Source: PALSA-693 sp963702305
GTDB lineage: Bacteria; Actinomycetota; Acidimicrobiia; Acidimicrobiales; Palsa-688
Length of the DNA: 64,000 nt
Direction: 5' to 3'
Assembly: GCA_963702305.1 (NCBI GenBank)
Contig: CAVPBX010000018.1
Location: 310,001-374,000 of the forward strand
Notes under the pieces: model-generated
The model's database searches: none
What the model saw: only the letters and a program-made list of their open reading frames with translations
Told to the model about the DNA's origin: nothing
Shown here: piece by piece, positions 58,145 to 64,000 of the stretch
How the letters are laid out: each line of letters begins with the position of its first letter
How positions within the stretch are numbered: position 1 is the first letter of the stretch
Made by a program: the position numbers and the translations under genes

Positions 58145-59194
58145 CTAAGCCTCGCCGAGTGGTTCGGAGACGCCCAGGACGTCGACGACGCCCGGGAGCG
58201 TCTCACCGCGGAACAGGCCCGAACTGGCGCCGTAGCCATAGAGGGCGTGGTCGGCCAGCAGCACCGCGGCGGCCGTATAAGTGCTGCGTTCCCCTCCCGG
58301 ATAGTGGACGCACTCCGGGTGGACGCAGCCGGTCCAGTATGCGCCGTCGTCCTCGCGAAAGTGCTTCGTCCAGTCGAGGAGGGTGGCAGCCCGTTCCCGC
58401 ATACCGATGGCGTCGAGGGCCATCACGCACTCAGCCGTTTCCGCGGCTGTGACCCACGGCTGATCCGATACGCAACGCACGCCTACGTCTTCGAGCACGA
58501 ACTCCGACCACCGGGCGTCGATTCGCTCCCGCGCCGCGTCGCCTGAGACTGCGCCCGACAGGACGGGGTAGTACCAATCCATGGCCCAGCGGTCTTTGGG
58601 CGCGAACGCGCCTGGGCGGTGCACCACCGCCTCGACGATTCGGTCGGCGGCCAATTCCCATTCGGGCCGTTGGAATCCGAGCCGCTCGGCGATTGCAATG
58701 GCACAACGCAAGCTGTGATGGATGGAAGAAGTGCAGGTCAGCAGGGCGTAGCGCCCGAGGTGGCCATCAGGATCCATCGACCACAGCACCTCACCGCCGG
58801 GTTGTTGAAGACGGAGCACGAAGCCCACCGCGCCTTCGACAACCGGCCACATCGCCTCCAGAAAGCCGAGATCGCCGGTGCAGAGGTGATGCCACCACGC
58901 ACCGGTGGCCACGTAGACGCCCACGTTGGGATCTCTCCGGGGGTCCTCGATACCTTCTGCAAGGTGGTACCGGCACCACGTTCCGTCCGGCAGTTGAGTG
59001 GATGCCACCCATTCGAAGGCCCGGTCGGCTTCGCGCCGACGGCCGGCCAAGACGAGCGCCATAGCCGACTCCACATGATTCCAGGGATCGGCGTGACCGC
59101 CGGGAAACCATGGGATCATGCCGCTCGGCAGCTGGATGTCGGCGATCCAGGCGGCGGTCTCGGAGACCTCGAGCGCGGTAAGCGGACCGGTCAT
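58145..59194 (-). CDS. Alpha/alpha-toroid protein (prenyltransferase/squalene-oxidase-like or glycan-processing)
   Basis: A 349-residue soluble protein built of repeated helical units, each with a W/H-rich turn: WIADIQLPSGMIPWFPGGHADPWNHVESAM, WVASTQLPDGTWCRYHLAEG and WTKHFREDDGAYWTGCVHPE. This is an (alpha/alpha)6 toroid as in prenyltransferase-like and glycoside-hydrolase families. The name 'prenyltransferase' is often given to it but no activity is shown. It is the last gene of the leftward operon; ATGA overlap with the methyltransferase gene. Confidence 0.72.
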   Translation of the reverse strand: MTGPLTALEVSETAAWIADIQLPSGMIPWFPGGHADPWNHVESAMALVLAGRRREADRAFEWVASTQLPDGTWCRYHLAEGIEDPRRDPNVGVYVATGAWWHHLCTGDLGFLEAMWPVVEGAVGFVLRLQQPGGEVLWSMDPDGHLGRYALLTCTSSIHHSLRCAIAIAERLGFQRPEWELAADRIVEAVVHRPGAFAPKDRWAMDWYYPVLSGAVSGDAARERIDARWSEFVLEDVGVRCVSDQPWVTAAETAECVMALDAIGMRERAATLLDWTKHFREDDGAYWTGCVHPECVHYPGGERSTYTAAAVLLADHALYGYGASSGLFRGETLPGVVDVLGVSEPLGEA

Positions 59195-59910
59195 ACGGGC
59201 TTCCTGACATAGAGCACGATGCTCTTCCCGAGCACTGGATTGAGTACCGCCTCAGGAATTCTGGTCAGCGGCGTATGCGATGTGATGTCCCACACCAGGA
59301 TCCGGTGGTACGCACGCACCAGCGGATGGGCGTCGTCGGCAACACCGACCAGGGCGCGCAACCACCAGTACGGGCTGTGCAAGGCGTGCGCGTGGTGGGA
59401 TCCGTACAGAACCAGACCCGCGGCCCCGAGCCGGCCGGCTAGCACCGACCGGCGGTAGATCCGGATGTGGCCGCCCGGGGTGTTGTGGTAGTCGTCGGAA
59501 AGAGCCCAGGTGAGCAGTTCTGGCCACCATCTTGGGACAGTCACGGCCATGGTCCCGCCCGGCCGCAACACTCGAGCTAGTTCTGCAAGGGCCGCCCGGT
59601 CGTCGGCGATGTGCTCGAGCACCTCGGCCGCAATGACCCGGTCGAAAACCTCAGAGCCGAACGGGAGGCTTAGGGCGTTCCCGACGATCGCCGTTCCGAG
59701 CCCACTGCGGGCCGGGAAAGCGGGCTCCTGGTCGAGGATTGCCGTCATCATGGCGGCCACGTCCTTGACCTCGCCGGCGTCCGAGTCCAGCGCCGTCACG
59801 ACGGCGCCGCGTCGCATGGCCTCATAAGCATGGCGGCCCCCTCCGGCCCCCAGATCGAGCAGCCGGTCCGCAGGCTGGACCCCGAGCTGCCCGTACCGGA
59901 CAGTTAGCAC
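59191..59910 (-). CDS. Class I SAM-dependent methyltransferase
   Basis: A 239-residue protein: RLLDLGAGGGRHAYEAMRRG (SAM site), TALDSDAGEV, FDRVIAAEVLEHIADDRAALAELARVLRPGGTMAVTVP, and the C-terminal NPVLGKSIVLYVRKP. The GTG 59910 overlaps the end of the GT4 gene by 7 bp. The longer open frame upstream is shadow of that GT. It sits between a GT4 and the toroid protein, an arrangement also known from mycobacterial glycan loci (from memory). Confidence 0.86.
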   Translation of the reverse strand: MLTVRYGQLGVQPADRLLDLGAGGGRHAYEAMRRGAVVTALDSDAGEVKDVAAMMTAILDQEPAFPARSGLGTAIVGNALSLPFGSEVFDRVIAAEVLEHIADDRAALAELARVLRPGGTMAVTVPRWWPELLTWALSDDYHNTPGGHIRIYRRSVLAGRLGAAGLVLYGSHHAHALHSPYWWLRALVGVADDAHPLVRAYHRILVWDITSHTPLTRIPEAVLNPVLGKSIVLYVRKPV

Positions 59911-61190
59911 GGGACGAGCGGTTCGGCGCGAGTGACTCGATGATGCTCGATAGTCCAGCGGTAGCTGTCGATCGTGGCAGCCGCGCAGGCCTGCCAGGTA
60001 AACCGCTCCAGCACCCGCTGACGGGCGGCCGCGGACACCCGAGCCGCCAGCTCGGGTTCGGACATGATCCTGCCGATGGCGATCGCCAGGGCACCTGGGT
60101 CGCCCGGGGGCACCAGCATGCCCGTCACACCATCGTTGCCGACTACTTCCGGCAGGGCCCCCCCTGTTGTCGCCACCAACGGCACCCCGCACGCCATGGC
60201 CTCGACTGCAGGCAGCGAAAAGCCCTCGTACAGCGAAGGAACGACCGCCACTTGGGCCTCGGCGTACAATGCCACCATGCGGTCGTCGCTCACGGCCGAT
60301 TCGAACGTGACGGCTCCCGTGAGACCCAATCGCTCGATGGCGGCCGCGACCGGGCTTTCAGTGCGGAGGCGCCCGACCACGACCAAATGAGCGTCCGGTC
60401 GCTCGGTCCGCAGCTTGGCGAGACCCTCGACCAATGGGAGCAGCCCTTTGAAAGGCACGTCCGCGCTCGCAGTCGTCATGATTCGCCCTGGGACCCGCGA
60501 AATCTCCGGGTGGGGTCGGAAGTGGGTGTGGTCCGCCCCGATCGGCACCACTTCGAGCTGGTCGGTCTCGATCCCGTACTGCTCTACGATGTCCCGTTTC
60601 GACGACGACGACACCGTCAGGATGCGAGGCAGTTGCCGGGCCACCCGCTTCTGCATCGCCAGGAACCCGTACCAACGGCGGAGGGTGATCTGCCGTCGCC
60701 AGTTCTCGGCGTGTTCGAGATCCAACGACCTGTCGACCGTCACCGGGTGGTGGCAGGTACCGATCAGCGGCCACCCATCCGCCAGAACGCCCAACAGACC
60801 GCTGCCGAAGGTCTGATTGTCGTGCACGACGTCGTACTGGCCCACTTTTGCGGCCAGGATCCGGCGAACCCGCCAACTGAAGGTGCGCGGTTCCGGGAAT
60901 CCCGCGGTACACATCAAGGCGAACTCGGCCAGATCGATCCCGGATCGGAACTCCCACGGCGCGGGCACTCGGAACGGGTCGGGCTCGCGGTACAAGTCGA
61001 GGCTGGGTACCGGCACGTAACCCACTCCGTCGTCGAGCACCGGCCACGGCTGACCTGCGAAAACCGTCACCTGATGACCCAGATTGACCAACTCCCGCGA
61101 CAGATAGCGGGTGTAGACACCTTGGCCGCCAGAATGCGGATTGCCGCGATAGACCAGGAGCGCAATCCGGAGAGAGTCGTTCCCGCCCAT
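59904..61190 (-). CDS. GT4-family glycosyltransferase
   Basis: A 428-residue GT-B enzyme. IALLVYRGNPHSGGQGVYTRYLSRELV opens the fold with the glycine-rich loop; YDVVHDNQTFGSGLLGV, GTCHHPVTVDRSLDLEHAENWRRQ and VVPIGADHTHFRP follow, with the donor block YEGFSLPAVEAMACGVPLVATTGGALPEVVG. No ribosome site precedes the ATG. It is in the lnt operon and probably glycosylates a lipid or the surface glycan. Confidence 0.9.
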   Translation of the reverse strand: MGGNDSLRIALLVYRGNPHSGGQGVYTRYLSRELVNLGHQVTVFAGQPWPVLDDGVGYVPVPSLDLYREPDPFRVPAPWEFRSGIDLAEFALMCTAGFPEPRTFSWRVRRILAAKVGQYDVVHDNQTFGSGLLGVLADGWPLIGTCHHPVTVDRSLDLEHAENWRRQITLRRWYGFLAMQKRVARQLPRILTVSSSSKRDIVEQYGIETDQLEVVPIGADHTHFRPHPEISRVPGRIMTTASADVPFKGLLPLVEGLAKLRTERPDAHLVVVGRLRTESPVAAAIERLGLTGAVTFESAVSDDRMVALYAEAQVAVVPSLYEGFSLPAVEAMACGVPLVATTGGALPEVVGNDGVTGMLVPPGDPGALAIAIGRIMSEPELAARVSAAARQRVLERFTWQACAAATIDSYRWTIEHHRVTRAEPLVPC

Positions 61191-61224
61191 AAGGTACAGA
61201 CTGTTGTCGGCCAGGAGCGTCCGG

Positions 61225-61794
61225 TCAAGCTGGCATCAGCAAATCGGCCAGCTGATCCGAGAGCCCAGACAATTGGTCTCTGGTCCGTTCGAACGCCTTC
61301 AACCGTCCACCCATGGGGTCGGCGATGTCATCGGACAGGGGCAGCGCCAGTACGCCGGCGCGCGTCCGGCCCGCATGGATGCGGCCGACCCAGTCCTGGA
61401 CAGATTCGTGGTGACGGCGACCGCCGACGCCGGTCGCTCGGTGGATGAGCTCGGACAATGTAAACGTCCGCTCCCACACCGCGGGCACCATGACGGTCAA
61501 CTCGACGAGATGCTGTCGCGTCATCCCGACGACGAGCGCAGCTGCGCGGAGCATTTCAGGAGTTACCACGCGACTGCGGTGGCCGGAAAGATCGACACCG
61601 AGGGTCCACATGACGTCTACGACCTCTCTGGGCGGGGGGACGCCTTCTGACAGCAGACCGGCGGATTCAACGCTCAGGGAGACATTGCGCTGCTCGAGCC
61701 GAGCCCGAAGGAGCGCCGCCGCCATCGGCGAACGGCATTGATTTCCTGTGCACACGAACAAGACGCCGGCAGCATCTGTGTCCGCTCGGGTCAC
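61225..61794 (-). CDS. Low-molecular-weight protein tyrosine phosphatase
   Basis: A 189-residue phosphatase. The active-site loop VCTGNQCRSPMA has Cys15 and Arg21 (CX5R), and the general-acid aspartate lies in DDIADPMGG. It can remove phosphate from BY-kinases and glycan enzymes; the kinase gene at 36238-36987 is a likely partner. The GTG 61794 overlaps the lnt stop (GTGA); an ATG at 61809 is an alternative. It is slightly longer than typical (about 150 residues). Confidence 0.9.
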   Translation of the reverse strand: MTRADTDAAGVLFVCTGNQCRSPMAAALLRARLEQRNVSLSVESAGLLSEGVPPPREVVDVMWTLGVDLSGHRSRVVTPEMLRAAALVVGMTRQHLVELTVMVPAVWERTFTLSELIHRATGVGGRRHHESVQDWVGRIHAGRTRAGVLALPLSDDIADPMGGRLKAFERTRDQLSGLSDQLADLLMPA

Positions 61795-63360
61795 GGCTGG
61801 AACGCCCATCGGTCGTGGTGGCGCCTCTGCCGAGGCGGACGAGCCAGGACCCAGCTCAACACGACCAGCAACAGCGCCACCAGCGCTACTGGCGAGTCCC
61901 CGATATCGACATACACGGTGTGTCCTTCCTCCCGGGGCACAGTCGCCATCAGCACACCCTGCACGTCGAGCGCGGTCTTCTGCACGACCTGACCGGTTGG
62001 GCTGATGACCGCGGTATAACCCGTGGGCGTTACCTGCAGCACCCATCGGCCGCTCTCCCAAGCTCGCAGCCGAGCTGCTGCCACTTCTTGCGTGGGAACC
62101 TGGGTACTCCGGTAGGAGGCGGTGTTGGTGGGCACGATCAGTATCTGCCCACCCGCTTCCACCGCGCCTCTGGCCCGCCCGTCGAAGAACACCTCATAGG
62201 AGATCATCACACCGAGAGGGGCCGCCGGCGTGCGAATGATGCCCGGACCGTGCCCGGGCACCGCGTCGTAGGGGACGTCCGCGGCGTTGAAGAAGCGCGT
62301 GACCAGCGCTCGGTCAGGTATGTACTCGCCGAATGGCACCCGGTGGTTCTTCTCGTAGCTGGCCACGATCTGCCCGTCGGGCGCCCACGCCACGAGCTCG
62401 TTGAGGTAGTGATTGACTCCGACATCCTGCTCCACCCCTACCAGCGCCGTGGCACCGGTCTTACGGGCCAGGGCGGCGATGTCGCCGGCGTCGGGGGTAG
62501 TGGCAAACGGCACATGGCTCTGGAGTACGCCTTCCGGCCAGACGATGAGGTCGAGCGGTGGCCGCAGCTGAGCGCTGGCAGCGAGGTGGCGGCCGAAGAC
62601 GACTTCGGGGTCGGTGTAGATGGCCCGGGTGCCTCGCGGGCCCCCTCCCTGGACGAGCGCCACCCGTAGCGGTGCCAGATGTCCACCCGCTCCGGACGGC
62701 GCTGTCCACGCGATTCCGGTCACAACAGCGAGGGCGCCGGCGATGCTGACTGCGGACCCCGTTGTCGCCCACGCGTTCCGCCGGGGTTTCGGGTCTGAGG
62801 TCCAGGGTGAGCGAACCGCCTGCCAACTCCGGGCGGCCTGGACGATCTCCGCGATGGCCACCCCGCTCAACACGGTCATTCCGGTGAGCAGGAGACTGCC
62901 CCCTAGGCGCAAGGTCGGCGCCAAAGGCGAGCCAGCCTGGCCGAGCGACACCCCTCCCAGCGGAAAACCGCCAAGGGGGTAGCGATCGCGTGCCCAGTCC
63001 GCCAGCACAAACATCGCCGGCATTCCTGCCGCGAGGCCCCTGCGCCTTCGGCTCGGCACCAGGGTGACCGCCGCGGCCGCGAAGGCGGCGCTCAACAGCA
63101 TCAAGGCGATCCACCCGGCTATCGAGAACTCGTGGACCCACCACAAACCGAGAACGAACTGCCCGGCGCCGGTTCCGAGGCCAAGCACCGCCCGCTGTCC
63201 GGCGCGGCCGTCCGGGCAGGAGCAGGGCCAGGCCGGCGAATCCGACCCAGGCCAGCGGCCACCAACCGAACGGTGGTACGGACAGCCCCACGAGTACCCC
63301 ACAACCGAGGCCGGCGGCGAGCCAGCCCCACCACCGCCACCGCGCCGGACGTCTGAGCAT
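61791..63360 (-). pseudogene. lnt: Apolipoprotein N-acyltransferase with one extra base in the N-terminal part
   Basis: From ATG 63360 the first span reads RWRWWGWLAAGLGCGVLVGLSVPPFGWWPLAWVGFAGLALLLPGR. At about 63190-63215 the homologous reading moves one base forward to AVLGLGTGAGQFVLGLWWVHEF and then runs intact to 61791. It includes the nitrilase-type domain: the glutamate in LIVWPEGVLQSHVP, lysine in ASYEKNHRVPFGEYIP, and MISYEVFFDGRARGAVEAGG, where the usual catalytic Cys position reads Ser-Tyr-Glu. Repaired length is about 522 residues. Lnt adds the third acyl chain to lipoproteins. The frame break is a real defect or a base-call error. Confidence 0.85.
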
Positions 63361-63432
63361 GTGGGGCAAGATGGTGCCGCGATCAACCGCGCGGGGCCAG
63401 TCGGCGACGACGACCTCTACCATGGATTGTCC
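63361..63432. promoter_or_regulatory. Divergent promoter region lnt / GT2
   Basis: 72 bp between the two divergent start codons. It is GC-rich apart from CATGGATTGTCCATG (63421-63435), a near-perfect inverted repeat (CATGGA-TTG-TCCATG) whose right arm contains the GT2 ATG. It could be an operator or a leader hairpin masking the start. Confidence 0.45.
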
Positions 63433-64000
63433 ATGATCTCGATCGTCATGCCCGCCCACAACGAGCAGGGCTACTTGGAACCGGCTGTGAAGTCGGTCGT
63501 GGCCGGCTTGCGGGACCGCGGGCATCGCTTCGAGGTCATCGTGGCGGAGAACGGCTCGACCGACCGCACCGTCGCGGAGGCCGAACAACTCGCCCAGACG
63601 TATCCGGAAGTCAAGGTTCTGCGTTCACCGGTCGCAGACTACGGTACGAGCCTCAAAGCGGGCTTCCTCGCCGCCACCGGTGAGCTGGTGGTCAACTTCG
63701 ATGTGGATTTGGTCGATCTTCGCTTCTTGGACCGAGCGCTCGAGGTCCTGGCTCCGGGCGCGGTTGCAATTGTGGTGGGATCCAAGCGGGGCTCGGGTGC
63801 CGATGACCAGCGCCGACTCGGTCGCAAGGCCGTGACTGCCGTGTTCTCCCTTGTCCTCCGCCACGGGTTCGGTCTCCAAGTCAGCGATACGCACGGCATG
63901 AAGGCGTTGCGTCGGGACCCGCTCGAGGTGCTGGTCAAGAGTTGCCAATTCGGCCGCGACATCTTCGATACGGAACTGGTGATACGCGCCGAACGTGCTG
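63433..64000 (+). CDS. GT2-family glycosyltransferase, polyprenol-phosphate-sugar synthase-like (runs off right edge)
   Basis: 189 residues are in the window. ISIVMPAHNEQGYLEPAVKSVVAGL, VIVAENGSTDRTVAEAEQLA, YGTSLKAGFLAATGELVVNFDVDLVD and SDTHGMKALRR fit the DPM/Ppm1 group, which builds polyprenol-phosphate mannose or similar donors. FDVDLVD is the metal-site region. Divergent from lnt, and in mycobacteria Lnt and Ppm1 domains are joined in one protein. The end of the gene is outside the window. Confidence 0.85.
   Translation, partial: MISIVMPAHNEQGYLEPAVKSVVAGLRDRGHRFEVIVAENGSTDRTVAEAEQLAQTYPEVKVLRSPVADYGTSLKAGFLAATGELVVNFDVDLVDLRFLDRALEVLAPGAVAIVVGSKRGSGADDQRRLGRKAVTAVFSLVLRHGFGLQVSDTHGMKALRRDPLEVLVKSCQFGRDIFDTELVIRAERA

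Overview
The window is GC-rich DNA with many GTG/TTG starts and many start/stop overlaps (ATGA, GTGA, TTGA). It reads as a chromosomal piece of an actinobacterium. The supporting genes are MurT/GatD, a HelR-type RNA polymerase-associated helicase, an SCO6880-type conjugation module, an Rv2258c-like methyltransferase, HemE with an HemY-type oxidase, and an Lnt gene beside a polyprenol-phosphate-sugar-synthase-like gene. An uncultured Acidimicrobiia-like lineage is my inference. Four genes carry a one-base frame break, so draft or metagenome-derived sequence is possible.

Layout. 0-3.8 kb: cell-wall amidation (murT-gatD) overlapping the start of pncB, then a DoxX-like membrane protein coupled to a stand-alone LigD-type polymerase domain. 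3.8-9.8 kb: a leftward five-gene conjugation (type IV secretion) operon. 9.9-16.0 kb: a cargo block of a large LuxR-family ATPase regulator, a divergent Rv2258c-like methyltransferase, and a hydrolase-glycosyltransferase fusion. 16.1-18.5 kb: a frame-broken MobF relaxase. 18.5-20.2 kb: a CPBP membrane protease and a 625-bp non-coding region with nested palindromes. 20.2-23.6 kb: a flippase-like membrane protein, a lipoprotein, an orphan adenine DNA methylase, and a MNT/HEPN toxin-antitoxin pair with its own operator. 23.6-31.4 kb: housekeeping and regulation (sigma factor with a frame break, MarR, rhodanese, two small proteins, PdxH, PyrE, a secreted G1 peptidase, HelR, an ACT-domain protein). 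31.4-33.8 kb: hemE and an HemY-type oxidase.

33.9-64 kb is a large surface-polysaccharide locus. It encodes an O-antigen ligase/polymerase-type membrane protein, a Wzz-like protein, a BY-type tyrosine kinase, UDP-galactopyranose mutase, a Wzm/Wzt ABC exporter, about ten glycosyltransferases, several SAM methyltransferases, a double left-handed-beta-helix acetyltransferase and an acyltransferase-3 membrane protein. The leftward operon at its end holds lnt, a low-molecular-weight tyrosine phosphatase, a GT4, a methyltransferase and an alpha/alpha-toroid protein. A GT2 running off the right edge is divergent from lnt. Together these suggest synthesis, methylation or acetylation, and export of a galactofuranose-containing glycan, with tyrosine phosphorylation and dephosphorylation as likely control.

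Most notable: (1) the four-copy, mirror-symmetric palindrome cluster at 19929-20045; (2) the regulator/methyltransferase/hydrolase-GT cassette between the two halves of a conjugation system, with a shared TAGTCTTTC motif near the cassette and both conjugation promoters; (3) the methylase-MNT-HEPN gene string; (4) a possible chain-capping methyltransferase with a coiled-coil tail beside Wzm/Wzt; (5) four independent one-base frame breaks. I saw no CRISPR array, rRNA, tRNA, transposase or integrase.
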